The notes under the pieces were generated by a model that saw only the letters and a list, made by a program, of their open reading frames with translations, made no database searches and was not told where the DNA came from. Both the position numbers and the translations under genes were made by a program. Shown in pieces: positions 17,048-24,934 of a DNA stretch of 64,000 bases. The DNA is from Azospirillum cavernae (GTDB lineage: Bacteria; Pseudomonadota; Alphaproteobacteria; Azospirillales; Azospirillaceae), in contig NZ_QYUL01000002.1 of NCBI RefSeq assembly GCF_003590795.1, positions 1,171,001-1,235,000 on the forward strand, written 5' to 3'. Position 1 is the first letter of the stretch, and each line of letters begins with the position of its first letter.

Positions 17048-17662
17048 ATGAAGCTCTATTACAAACCCGGCGCCTGCTCCCTCGCGTCGCACATCGTGTT
17101 GCGCGAGGCTGGGTTGCCGTTCGATCTGGTCAAGGTCGATTTGGCGACGAAGACTCTGGCGGACGGCAGCGATTTTCTCGCGGTAAATCCCAAGGGGCAG
17201 GTGCCGACCCTGGAACTGGACGAGGGCGGCGTTTTGACCGAGGGGTCGGTCGTCATGCAGTACATCGCGGACCGGGCGCCGAACAGCGGCTTGATCCCGG
17301 CGGCGGGCGGCATCGCGCGTTACCGGGTTCAGGAATGGCTGAGCTTTGTGTCGAGTGAGCTGCACAAGACCTGCGTCCCGCTGTTCCCCATGAATCGGGC
17401 GACCACGCCCGACGCCTATCGGGAGATCGTCAAGAAACGCTTTGAGGGGAAGCTGACGATCCTGGATCGCCATCTCGACGGCAAAAGCTATCTGATGGGT
17501 GACGGATTCACGGTGGCCGACGCCTACGCCTTCGTCGTGTTGAGCTGGACGCCCGGGCTTGGTGTTGATTTGGCGCTTTGGCCCGCGCTGGCGGCCTATG
17601 TCAAACGGATCGCCGCCCGTCCGGCGGTTCACGAGGCGTTGCTTGCCGAAGCTCAAGGCTGA
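17048..17662 (+). CDS. gstA: Glutathione S-transferase, beta class
   Basis: Protein of 204 residues. The N-terminal thioredoxin-fold domain begins MKLYYKPGACSLASHIVLREAGL, the beta-class motif with the catalytic Cys10 and Ser12; NPKGQVPTLELDEGGVLTEG supplies the cis-Pro and glutathione contacts. The helical C-terminal domain contains GDGFTVADAYAFVVLSW. It conjugates glutathione to electrophiles or acts as a peroxidase. It starts 95 bp after ugpC and is followed by a bidirectional terminator, so it may be its own unit. Confidence 0.93.
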   Translation: MKLYYKPGACSLASHIVLREAGLPFDLVKVDLATKTLADGSDFLAVNPKGQVPTLELDEGGVLTEGSVVMQYIADRAPNSGLIPAAGGIARYRVQEWLSFVSSELHKTCVPLFPMNRATTPDAYREIVKKRFEGKLTILDRHLDGKSYLMGDGFTVADAYAFVVLSWTPGLGVDLALWPALAAYVKRIAARPAVHEALLAEAQG

Positions 17663-17683
17663 GTCGGAGCCGATCACCAAAAG

Positions 17684-17716
17684 AAAAGCCCCGTCTCGTG
17701 AGAGACGGGGCTTTTT
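17684..17716. terminator. Bidirectional terminator between gstA and rhlE
   Basis: AAAGCCCCGTCTC and GAGACGGGGCTTT form a perfect 13-bp stem with tetraloop GTGA, flanked by A on one side and T on the other. It lies between the convergent gstA and rhlE and ends both. Confidence 0.9.
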
Positions 17717-17737
17717 GTTGGGCGCAAACGCTGCCGG

Positions 17738-19243
17738 TTAAGCGGCGCTGGTCTTCTTCTTCAGGGGCGCGTCGGCGCTGGTCGGACGCGGCGCGGCAGA
17801 CGCGTGGGCCGGGGGGCGCCGGTCGTGGCGGTTCTGCGGCGCGCCGGGCTTGGGCGTCTTGCTGGCCTGCGGGTGGGTGGCGGGCTTGGCCCCCTGCGGC
17901 GGGCGGGCTTGCGCGGGTTTCGGAGTCGCGGCCTTGGGCGTGGCGGCCTTCGGCTGGGCGGACGCCGCCGGGCGGGCCTGGGCGCTGCGGGCGGGCTGTT
18001 GCTGACCGCGACCGCCGCCGCCCTGATTTTGGTTCTGGTTGCGGTTGCTGCCCGGCGCCTTGGGGCGGGGGGGCGGCTTGGACGAGGCGTGGATCTGCGC
18101 CACATCCACCGCGTGGAACGGGTGGGTGTTGTCGATGGGAATCGGCTGGCGGATCGTCTTTTCGATGTCCTTCAGATAGCCGACCTCTTCATGGTCGCAG
18201 AAGGACACGGCGCTGCCTTCGCTGCCGGCGCGCGCGGTGCGGCCGATGCGGTGAACGTAGCTTTCCGGCTCGTTCGGCAGGTCGAAATTGATGACGTGGC
18301 TGATGCCGTCCACGTCGATGCCGCGCGCCGCGATGTCGGTGGCGACCAGCGCCCGCAGCTCGCCCGCGCGGAAGGCTTCCAGCGCGCGGACGCGGGCCGA
18401 TTGCGACTTGTCGCCGTGGATGGCGTCGGCGGCGACGCCGGACTTCTTCAGATGCTCGGCCACCCGGTCGGCGCCGTGCTTGGTGCGGGCGAAGACGATG
18501 GTCCGCGCAACCTTGCTGTCCAGCAGCAGGTCGGCGAGCAGACGGCGCTTGTCGGAACGGTCGACGAACAGGACGCGCTGGTTGATGCGCTCGACCGTCG
18601 TCGATTGCGGGGTGACTTCGATCCGCTCCGGGTTGTTCAGGATGCTGTTCGCCAGCTCCGTCACCGCTTCCGGCATGGTGGCCGAGAACAGCAGCGTTTG
18701 GCGCTGCTTGGACATCACCGCCACGACCTTGCGGACGTCGCGGATGAAGCCCATGTCGAGCATCCGGTCGGCTTCGTCCAGGACGAAGAATTCGATGGCG
18801 TCGAGCTTGCAGTGATTCTGCGCCATCAGGTCGAGCAGACGGCCCGGCGTGGCGATCAGCACCTCGACCCCACGGGTCAACGCGGCGATCTGCGGGCTTT
18901 GGCCGACGCCGCCATGAACCACCGTGCGGCGGATCGGCAGATGGCGGCCATAGGTGCTGAAGCTGTCGGCGATCTGCAAGGCCAGCTCGCGCGTCGGCGT
19001 CAGGATCAGCGCGCGCGGCGACTTGGCGGCGACGCGCTTCTTGTTCTCAAACAGATGCTGGAGAATCGGCAGGGTGAAGGCGGCGGTCTTGCCGGTGCCC
19101 GTCTGGGCGAGGCCGAGCATGTCGCGCCCCTGCAACAGCAAGGGGATGGCGCCGGCCTGAATCGGCGTGGCCGTGGTGTAACCCTCTTCGGCGACGGCGC
19201 GCAGAATAGGCTCGATCAGGCCGAGGCCGGAAAAATCAGTCAT
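17738..19243 (-). CDS. rhlE: DEAD-box RNA helicase RhlE
   Basis: Protein of 501 residues. It has the full DEAD-box set: F..LGL plus Q motif ([19 protein letters not shown]), motif [12 protein letters not shown], Ia [51 protein letters not shown] and [12 protein letters not shown]. The C-terminal 130 residues are a low-complexity Ala/Pro/Lys/Gln/Arg tail ([20 protein letters not shown]), the RNA-binding extension usual in RhlE. It remodels RNA in ribosome assembly and decay, mostly in cold. The start ATG at 19243 begins the conserved MTDFSGLGL; further upstream codons are non-homologous. Confidence 0.94.
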   Translation of the reverse strand: MTDFSGLGLIEPILRAVAEEGYTTATPIQAGAIPLLLQGRDMLGLAQTGTGKTAAFTLPILQHLFENKKRVAAKSPRALILTPTRELALQIADSFSTYGRHLPIRRTVVHGGVGQSPQIAALTRGVEVLIATPGRLLDLMAQNHCKLDAIEFFVLDEADRMLDMGFIRDVRKVVAVMSKQRQTLLFSATMPEAVTELANSILNNPERIEVTPQSTTVERINQRVLFVDRSDKRRLLADLLLDSKVARTIVFARTKHGADRVAEHLKKSGVAADAIHGDKSQSARVRALEAFRAGELRALVATDIAARGIDVDGISHVINFDLPNEPESYVHRIGRTARAGSEGSAVSFCDHEEVGYLKDIEKTIRQPIPIDNTHPFHAVDVAQIHASSKPPPRPKAPGSNRNQNQNQGGGGRGQQQPARSAQARPAASAQPKAATPKAATPKPAQARPPQGAKPATHPQASKTPKPGAPQNRHDRRPPAHASAAPRPTSADAPLKKKTSAA

Positions 19244-19493
19244 GGAGGAAATGGTCCTGGTCCACCGGAATGGGGGCCGCGCCACAAGGGAGCAGCCGGG
19301 CTTGCGCGCTCCGCGGCGGGATGGCGCGGAGCCGTCGGCGCGGCGCGCGCGTCCATGGCGATGCCATCGGAACGCGGCTGTGGTGCCGTCCAACCCTGCA
19401 CACATAAGGCTGATGTCTTGATTTGGCAAGAAAACTCGGCGCGCGGCTGGGCTGCGTCGGGGTGGACGGCGCGCGGACACCCCGACGGCGCGC

Positions 19494-20039
19494 TTATTTC
19501 TTGGTGATGACGCCGCAGCCGATGCGGTCGCCGGAGTTGCCCGCCGGTTGGCTGAGATAATCGTCAATCTGCGCGTGGACGACGATGGACGTGCCGCCGG
19601 TCTTGAACAGGCCGTCGGCGGCGTCGGTCAGGGTGACGCTGTGGGTGATCGCCTCGAACCCGGCCTTGCCCGCCTCGTTCGCCCAGATGTTGGGGAGTTC
19701 GCCGTAATGGCTGTGGTCGGCCTCCAACCCATGCTTGGCCCCCGCCGCCGCGAAATGCCCGCCCGCCGCCTTGAAATCAGGCGTGCAGGCGCCGTTTTCG
19801 TGGATGTGGATGCCGTGCCAACCCGGCGTCAGCCCGCTCAGCTCGCCGTGCAGGACGACGCCGTGCGGGTATTTGGTGAAGGTGACGCTGCCCAGCGGCT
19901 TGCCTTGCGCGTCGGCCACCGCCGCTGTCGCCAGCGGGGCGGGAGCCTGCGGGGCGGCGGTTTGCGCGGCGGCGGTCAGGGGAAGGGCGGTCAGCGCGGC
20001 GAGCGCGAACAGAGTGGGGGCGATGGTGGAGCGGATCAT
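19494..20039 (-). CDS. sodC: Periplasmic Cu/Zn superoxide dismutase
   Basis: Secreted protein of 181 residues. A signal peptide of about 25 residues ([26 protein letters not shown]) precedes the mature enzyme. The copper/zinc ligands are in [25 protein letters not shown] and [12 protein letters not shown]; the catalytic arginine is in the terminal GDRIGCGVI. It converts periplasmic superoxide to peroxide. It is divergent from fur, and the shared 147-bp intergenic region contains repeats suitable for common regulation. Confidence 0.94.
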   Translation of the reverse strand: MIRSTIAPTLFALAALTALPLTAAAQTAAPQAPAPLATAAVADAQGKPLGSVTFTKYPHGVVLHGELSGLTPGWHGIHIHENGACTPDFKAAGGHFAAAGAKHGLEADHSHYGELPNIWANEAGKAGFEAITHSVTLTDAADGLFKTGGTSIVVHAQIDDYLSQPAGNSGDRIGCGVITKK

Positions 20040-20079
20040 GGGCGTTGTCCTCCTGGTTGGTGACGCGATTTTGACAGTC

Positions 20080-20150
20080 TGTCGTTGAAACCATGTCGTT
20101 GAAACCGTCGCAAACAGCGGGTTGGGATTGCGAACGGTTTGCAGTATGAT
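20080..20150 (+). promoter_or_regulatory. fur promoter with repeat elements (sodC-fur intergenic)
   Basis: TTGGGA (20122-20127) and TATGAT (20145-20150) with a 17-base spacer form the likely fur promoter. TGTCGTTGAAACC occurs twice in tandem at 20080-20092 and 20094-20106 (period 14). AAACCGTCGCAA (20102-20113) is an inverted copy, with one inserted base, of TTGCGAACGGTTT (20128-20140), which lies in the promoter spacer. This is a plausible autoregulatory operator that could also control sodC. Confidence 0.5.
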
Positions 20151-20186
20151 GGGGCTGTGGGATCAAAAGACCAAGGGTTCGTTCCG

Positions 20187-20672
20187 ATGACGTCGCGGCT
20201 TGAAGCGTTGTGCCTGGAAAAAGGATTGAAGATGACCGGCCAGCGCCGGGTCATCGCGCAGGTGTTGTCGGACGCCGACGACCACCCCGATGTGGAAGAG
20301 GTGCACCGGCGCGCCGCGCTGATCGACACGCGCATCTCCATCGCCACCGTCTACCGCACCATGCGGCTGTTGGAAGACGTCGAGGTGATCGAGCGGGTCG
20401 ATCTGGGCGACGGGCGCGCGCGGTACGAGGAAGCCTCGGCGGATCATCATCATCACCTGATCGACACCCGCAGCGGGCGCATCATCGAATTCGCCAGCCC
20501 AGAGCTGGAGGCGATCAAGGAACGCATCGCCCACGATCTTGGGTACAAGATCGTCGGCCATCGGCTGGAGATTTATGGAGTTCCGTTGGACGACGCCGGG
20601 GCGGACGGCCAGGGAGCAAACGGCGCGGGGCCAAACGGTGCGGGGCCAAACAGCGCGGGGAAGGAGCAATGA
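20187..20672 (+). CDS. fur: Fur-family ferric uptake regulator
   Basis: DNA-binding metalloregulator of 161 residues. The winged helix is LCLEKGLKMTGQRRVIAQVLSDADDHPDVEEVHRRAA..RISIATVYRTMRLLED. The metal-binding dimer domain has the His-rich loop ASADHHHHLIDTRSGRIIEF. Canonical CxxC zinc motifs are absent, as is common in the alphaproteobacterial Fur/Mur group, so metal specificity (Fe or Mn) is open. The C terminus has a low-complexity tail with GANGAGPNGAGPNSAG repeats. The ATG at 20187 fits the family; it overlaps the next gene by ATGA. Confidence 0.92.
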   Translation: MTSRLEALCLEKGLKMTGQRRVIAQVLSDADDHPDVEEVHRRAALIDTRISIATVYRTMRLLEDVEVIERVDLGDGRARYEEASADHHHHLIDTRSGRIIEFASPELEAIKERIAHDLGYKIVGHRLEIYGVPLDDAGADGQGANGAGPNGAGPNSAGKEQ

Positions 20673-20899
20673 AGGGCGGCTTCGACCCTTGCGCGGGCGA
20701 TCCCTGCCAGGGTGACGGGATGCCCGCCTGCCGCGACGCGGTTCAGCGCTGTTACACCGGCTTGTGCCAATGCGGCCAACCCGAACGCCACGCGCTGGAA
20801 GCGGCGGTGACGGTCTACCGTTACCACCACCCGGAAAGCACGCAGGCCCAGGCGGAAACCATCGTCAGCCATTGGGTGGCCGGGCCGGTTCGCCACTGA
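20669..20899 (+). CDS. Small cysteine-rich protein coupled to fur
   Basis: Seventy-six residues with six cysteines in the first 35 (Cys8, 13, 21, 28, 33, 35), including CQC. The remainder is helical with several His residues. The ATG overlaps the fur stop (ATGA), so it is co-translated with Fur. No signal peptide or membrane segment is seen. I do not recognise a named family. The cysteine pattern together with the neighbour suggests metal or iron-sulfur binding, but this is inference. Confidence 0.65.
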   Translation: MKGGFDPCAGDPCQGDGMPACRDAVQRCYTGLCQCGQPERHALEAAVTVYRYHHPESTQAQAETIVSHWVAGPVRH

Positions 20900-21025
20900 G
20901 CGGCGATGGTTTTATGAAAATAATCCTTTACGTGTTGGGCGCGCGGTCCTAAAAACAGTCCTGTCAAGGCCAGTGGTCCATCCCCCGGACTTCGGGCCGC
21001 GACGCCTCCCCAAACGCCTGTCCTG

Positions 21026-21071
21026 AAAGGGGCTGGCCGGACAACCGAAAGGCCCGGCCAGCCCCTTTTTT
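21026..21071 (+). terminator. Rho-independent terminator upstream of the phage-like block
   Basis: GGGGCTGGCC and GGCCAGCCCC pair around a loop with GACAACCGAAAGGCC, followed by six T. It isolates the fur operon from the capsid gene 120 bp further on. The remaining intergenic bases show no gene. Confidence 0.88.
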
Positions 21072-21189
21072 GTTTTCGCGTTCCGCCTGCGGCCGACGCC
21101 ACGCTTTCGCGCGCGCGCCGACAACCGGGTGGCGGAACGGCCTTCCCCTGGACGGGATCCGCAAGGAACGCGAAAGGAACATCCTCGCC

Positions 21190-22008
21190 ATGTCCACCAG
21201 CATCGCCCAATCCTTCGTCAAACAATTCGAGCGCGAGGTCCACGAGGCCTACCAGCGCATGGGGTCCAAGCTGCGCGGCACCGTGCGCACCAAGAACAAC
21301 GTGCAGGGCGCCTCCACCGTCTTCCAGAAGGTCGGCAAGGGCGCCGCCTCCACCAAATCGCGCCACGGCGTGGTTCCGGTGATGAATCTCGACCACACCC
21401 CGGTCGAATGCCCGCTGTATGATTTCTACGCCGGTGATTGGGTGGATCGGCTCGACGAGCTGAAGACCAACATCGACGAACGCCAGATCATCGCCAACGC
21501 CGGGGCCTACGCGCTGGGCCGCAAAACCGACGAGCTGCTGCTGGCCGAGTTGAACAAATCCACCAACTTCGCGGGCGGCGACACCGACGGGCTGACCAAG
21601 GCCAAGGTGCTCGACGCCTTCGAGATGATGGGCGAATCCGACGTGCCCGACGACGGCCAGCGCTTCGCCGTGGTCGGCTGGAAGCAGTGGAGCCAGATGC
21701 TGGGCATTGAGGAGTTCGCCAGCGCCGACTATGTCGGGCCGGACGAGCTGCCCTGGCGCGGCACCCAGGCCAAGCGCTGGCTCGGCACGCTGTGGATCCC
21801 GCATTCCGGGTTGAAGGCGACCGGCAACGTCCGGCTCTGCCACTGGTACCACAAGACGGCGGTCGGCCACGCGGCGGGCGCCGACGTGAAGACCGACATC
21901 AGTTGGCACGGCGACCGCGCCGCCCACTTCGTCAACAACATGATGAGCCAGGGCGCCGCCCTGATCGACCCGACCGGCGTCGTCACCCTGCGCTGCCTGG
22001 AAAGCTGA
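21190..22008 (+). CDS. Phage major capsid protein
   Basis: Protein of 272 residues resembling the HK97-fold capsid proteins of podovirus-like prophages. N-terminal helix MSTSIAQSFVKQFEREVHEAYQR, the loop ASTVFQKVGKGAASTKSRHG, and the core segment DWVDRLDELKTNIDERQIIANAGAYALGRKTDELLLAEL fit the spine helix. It would form the icosahedral shell. It is shorter than T7 gp10 (about 345). The ATG follows GAAAGGAACATCCTCGCC, giving a good AAGGA site. It opens the virion block. Confidence 0.8.
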   Translation: MSTSIAQSFVKQFEREVHEAYQRMGSKLRGTVRTKNNVQGASTVFQKVGKGAASTKSRHGVVPVMNLDHTPVECPLYDFYAGDWVDRLDELKTNIDERQIIANAGAYALGRKTDELLLAELNKSTNFAGGDTDGLTKAKVLDAFEMMGESDVPDDGQRFAVVGWKQWSQMLGIEEFASADYVGPDELPWRGTQAKRWLGTLWIPHSGLKATGNVRLCHWYHKTAVGHAAGADVKTDISWHGDRAAHFVNNMMSQGAALIDPTGVVTLRCLES

Positions 22009-22083
22009 AACCTTTCCGTTGAGCTGATTTTCGCCTTCCGACCTCACGGCGGAGGCCAACCCCATTTGCATGGAGACACCCCG

Positions 22084-22605
22084 ATGACGACCTGTTCCTG
22101 CCTCGTCCCCACCGGCGCTCTTTTGGTCTTTGGCGGCGCTGTCGCGCCCGCTGGCTACCTGCTGTGCGACGGTCGCGCGGTTGACCGCACGACCTACAGC
22201 GACCTGTTCGCCGTCCTCGGCGTCAGTTTTGGCCCCGGTGACGGCGCGACCAGCTTCAATCTGCCGGATATGCGTGGACGTGTGCCCGCCGGCAAGGACG
22301 ACATGGGCGGTTCGGCGGTCAACCGCTTGACCTCTGCGGGGTCGGGCATCGCCGGAACCACGCTCGGAGCGGCGGGCGGCGCCGAGACGCACACGCTGAC
22401 GGAAAGCCAGATTCCCAATCATCGCCACGCGGTCTATCCGCACGCCGGTTACGTCGTGCCGTCGTCCGGCACGCGCGGCGCTGGCAGCGAGGATCCCAAC
22501 AGCACGTCCAACGTGTCGCATTCCTTGACCAGCGGCGTCGGCGGCGGGCTGGCGCACAACAACGCCCAGCCCAGCCTGATCGTCACCTACATCATCAAGG
22601 CCTGA
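22084..22605 (+). CDS. Phage tail collar-domain protein
   Basis: Protein of 173 residues with the tail-collar fold: GALLVFGGAVAPAGYLLCDGRAVDRTTYSDLFAVLG, then FNLPDMRGRVPAGKDDMGG and the C-terminal ETHTLTESQIPNHRHAVYPHAG...LIVTYIIKA. Such domains cap short-tail fibres or microcystin-dependent MdpB-like proteins. In T4-like or P2-like phages they form the receptor-contacting tip. It lies 75 bp after the capsid gene, an unusual position for a fibre tip. Confidence 0.85.
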   Translation: MTTCSCLVPTGALLVFGGAVAPAGYLLCDGRAVDRTTYSDLFAVLGVSFGPGDGATSFNLPDMRGRVPAGKDDMGGSAVNRLTSAGSGIAGTTLGAAGGAETHTLTESQIPNHRHAVYPHAGYVVPSSGTRGAGSEDPNSTSNVSHSLTSGVGGGLAHNNAQPSLIVTYIIKA

Positions 22606-22787
22606 CCCGCCGCCGGGCCGCCCCCTCTCACGCCCTCCCAGCCTTGTCGCGCAAGCTCCCGGTGGGGGCGTGACGAGGGGTGAAAGCGTCGATCGCCTCC
22701 AGGCGCCGCAAATCGGCGGCGATCCTCCTTTCGGCCCTGCGCTCTGTGGCGTGTTTTTCCGACCCCCAATCCCCGGAGACTTGATCC

Positions 22788-23057
22788 ATGGCCTACGCGT
22801 CCAAGGATTTGAGCGTGCTTGCCTACGCCAACGGCTTCACGCTCTGGCATTACACCACCCACGACCTCGCCGCCGATGTCGACACCATCGGCTATTTCAA
22901 CGGCGCTGCCGACCTGCTGCGGGTCGGCGACATGGTTCTGGCCAATTGCGCGGTTGGCGGCGCGCCGTCGGGCGGCGTGTTGATCGTCGCCTCCAACGCG
23001 GCGGGGGTGGTGGACGTCGCCAACATGACCCCGTTCGGCGCCGCCAACAGCGACTGA
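22788..23057 (+). CDS. Small phage-associated protein, unknown
   Basis: Protein of 89 residues (MAYASKDLSVLAYANGFTLWHYTTHD...). It has a mostly beta pattern ending in NMTPFGAANSD and no membrane segment. The ATG follows GGAGACTTGATCC. Its position between the collar and fibre genes and its small size suggest a decoration or head-fibre protein, but nothing in the sequence proves this. Confidence 0.65.
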   Translation: MAYASKDLSVLAYANGFTLWHYTTHDLAADVDTIGYFNGAADLLRVGDMVLANCAVGGAPSGGVLIVASNAAGVVDVANMTPFGAANSD

Positions 23058-23068
23058 GGGGCCGGACC

Positions 23069-24175
23069 ATGAGCGTGCTGACGAACGGGTGCCGGACCAG
23101 TCATCCGGCGGATGGCGCGCGGGCGGCCTTCGCCTATGGCTTTCGCATCCTCGACGCCGCCCATCTGACGGTGGCGCTGCGCGAGGCTGTGACCGGGGCG
23201 GAGACGGCGCAGGTCCTCAACACCCACTACACCGTCACCGGCGTCGGCGCGCCGGGCGGCGGAACCATCGTCTTTCCGGCGCCGCCGCCGCCGGGGCGCA
23301 GCGTGGTCATCGCGCGGACCATGCCCGCGCTGGACCATGGCTATCCCGGCGTTCCGGCGGATCAGGCGTTCGACCGGCTGGCGTTGCTGGCCCAGCAGGG
23401 GCAGGATTCCGCCAGCCGGTCAGTGCGCTTTCCGCTGGGCGACAGCCCGTCCCTGTCGGCGGAACTGCCGTCGAGCCAGGCCCGCGCCGGAAAGGCGCTG
23501 GCCTTTGACGGCAACGGCAACGTCGCCTTGGTGTCGTTGGCCTCGCCGACCTTTGAAACCAGCAATGTGGAATGGGCGGAGGTGCAAAACACCCCGCGCA
23601 CCCTGTCGGGCTTCGGCATCCTCGACGCCACGCCGCTGTCCCATGTCGGGGCGGGCGGCGCGGCGCATGCGGTGGCGAGCGCGGAGGCCGATGGTTTCAT
23701 GAGCGCGGCGGACAAGGCCAAGCTCGACCGTTACGGCGCGCTGGGGCCGCTGCGCGGCTGTCTGCTGACCTTGGCCGAGCCGCAGAGCTTCGGGCCGGGA
23801 GTCGGCGGGCGGGTGATCTGGACCACGGTGGTGTGGGACAGCGACGGCTGTTTTCAGCCGGTGACGCCAACCCGCGTGGTGACGCCGTCCTGGGCGCGCT
23901 TCGCCCGACTGACCGCCCGGTTGGAGATCGACCCGGCGATGGACGGTTTCCGCGATCTGACCATCCGGCGGAACGGCGGTTTCGAGTATCCGGGCCGGGC
24001 CGCGACCCATGGTCACGGCAACATGTCGCCGCGCAACGTCGCGCCGATGGCGACCACCCCCTGGTTGCCGGTGTCGGCGGGGGATTGGTTCGACGTCTAT
24101 CTCGATCAGACCTCCTTCTCACCCTTCGACCTGCTGGCCAATGGCGGGACGTGGGCGCAGGCGGAGTTTGTCTGA
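23069..24175 (+). CDS. Phage tail fibre protein with T7-fibre-like N-terminal domain
   Basis: Protein of 368 residues. Residues about 15-130 resemble the T7 gp17 attachment domain (HPADGARAAFAYGFRILDAAHLTVALRE, TVTGVGAPGGGTIVFPAPPPPGRSVVIARTMP). A middle linker has ADGFMSAADKAKLD, a typical shaft repeat of tail fibres. The C-terminal 130 residues form a beta-rich head. It starts 11 bp after the small gene. A second protein with the same N-terminal domain type follows at 27730, so the module encodes at least two attachment proteins. Confidence 0.72.
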   Translation: MSVLTNGCRTSHPADGARAAFAYGFRILDAAHLTVALREAVTGAETAQVLNTHYTVTGVGAPGGGTIVFPAPPPPGRSVVIARTMPALDHGYPGVPADQAFDRLALLAQQGQDSASRSVRFPLGDSPSLSAELPSSQARAGKALAFDGNGNVALVSLASPTFETSNVEWAEVQNTPRTLSGFGILDATPLSHVGAGGAAHAVASAEADGFMSAADKAKLDRYGALGPLRGCLLTLAEPQSFGPGVGGRVIWTTVVWDSDGCFQPVTPTRVVTPSWARFARLTARLEIDPAMDGFRDLTIRRNGGFEYPGRAATHGHGNMSPRNVAPMATTPWLPVSAGDWFDVYLDQTSFSPFDLLANGGTWAQAEFV

Positions 24176-24220
24176 GGGGGATCGCGGACGTCTTTGTCAA
24201 CTCTCGCCGCGCCACGCTTG

Positions 24221-24322
24221 CCCCCTCCCTAACCCTCCCCCGCTCACGCGGGAGAGGGGATGGGCGCCGCTTTTCCCCAAGGCCCCCTCTCCCGCGCAAG
24301 CGGGGGAGGGTTGGGGAGGGGG
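24221..24322. repeat. Nested inverted CCTCTCCC-family repeat
   Basis: Arm 24221-24259 and arm 24283-24322 are complementary over most of their length. The outer CCCCCTCCC..ACCCTCCCCCGCT pairs with its counterpart, and inside them GCGGGAGAGGGG pairs with CCCCTCTCCCGC, so the element can fold as a cruciform or two alternate stems. It interrupts the phage-like block between fibre and tail tube A, the only large non-coding gap there (24176-24364). Confidence 0.7.
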
Positions 24323-24364
24323 CCGTCGTTTATCCATCCTCAACCCCATCTGGAGACTCCCGCC

Positions 24365-24934
24365 ATGGCCCTCACCGCCATCGGTCTGTGCGGTCGCGCG
24401 CTCATCAAGATCGGCGCGACCGCCATCGCCAGTTTCGACGACGGGTCCGCCGAGGCGGAAGTGGCGTCGGCGCTTTATGGTCCGGCGCGCGACGCGCTGC
24501 TCTCGGCCAACGCCTGGAGCTTCGCCACCATGCAGGCCAATTTGCCGCGTCTGGCGGTGGAGCCGGTCGCCGATTACGCCAACGCCTTTCAGCTTCCGAC
24601 CGATTTCCTGCGGGCGTTGGGGGCGGGCGGGACTGGGCGCGGGCGGGGCTTGGGCTACCGCATCGCCGGGCGGGCGCTGCATTGTGATTCCGACCAGGTG
24701 ACGCTGACCTATGTCGGGCGGCCCGACGAGGAGGATTTTCCGCCCTTCTTCGATCAAGCGTTGATCGCCCGGCTGGCCGCCGAATTCTGCATCCCGCTGA
24801 CCGAAAGCAGCAGCCGGGCCGAGGCGCTGGTCGGGCTGGCCGAGGCGGAGTTCCGCCGCGCCCGCCAGATCGACGCCCAGCAAGACAACCAGCCGGGCTT
24901 CGAGGATTTCACCCTGATCGACGCGAGGGCGTGA
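24365..24934 (+). CDS. T7 gp11-like tail tubular protein A
   Basis: Protein of 189 residues. N terminus ALTAIGLCGRALIKIGATAIASFDDGSAEAEVASALYGPARDALLSANAWSFAT and the later RLAAEFCIPLTESSSRAEALVGLAEAEFRRARQIDAQ match the tail tubular A/gatekeeper family of podoviruses, which joins portal and tail. The start is ATG 24365. The stop TGA overlaps the next ATG. Assignment is good from the N-terminal signature and order. Confidence 0.85.
   Translation: MALTAIGLCGRALIKIGATAIASFDDGSAEAEVASALYGPARDALLSANAWSFATMQANLPRLAVEPVADYANAFQLPTDFLRALGAGGTGRGRGLGYRIAGRALHCDSDQVTLTYVGRPDEEDFPPFFDQALIARLAAEFCIPLTESSSRAEALVGLAEAEFRRARQIDAQQDNQPGFEDFTLIDARA

Noticed and set aside
14977-17049. 690-codon minus-strand frame across ugpE and ugpC
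   Set aside because: Same shadow effect; ugpE and ugpC show full families on the plus strand.
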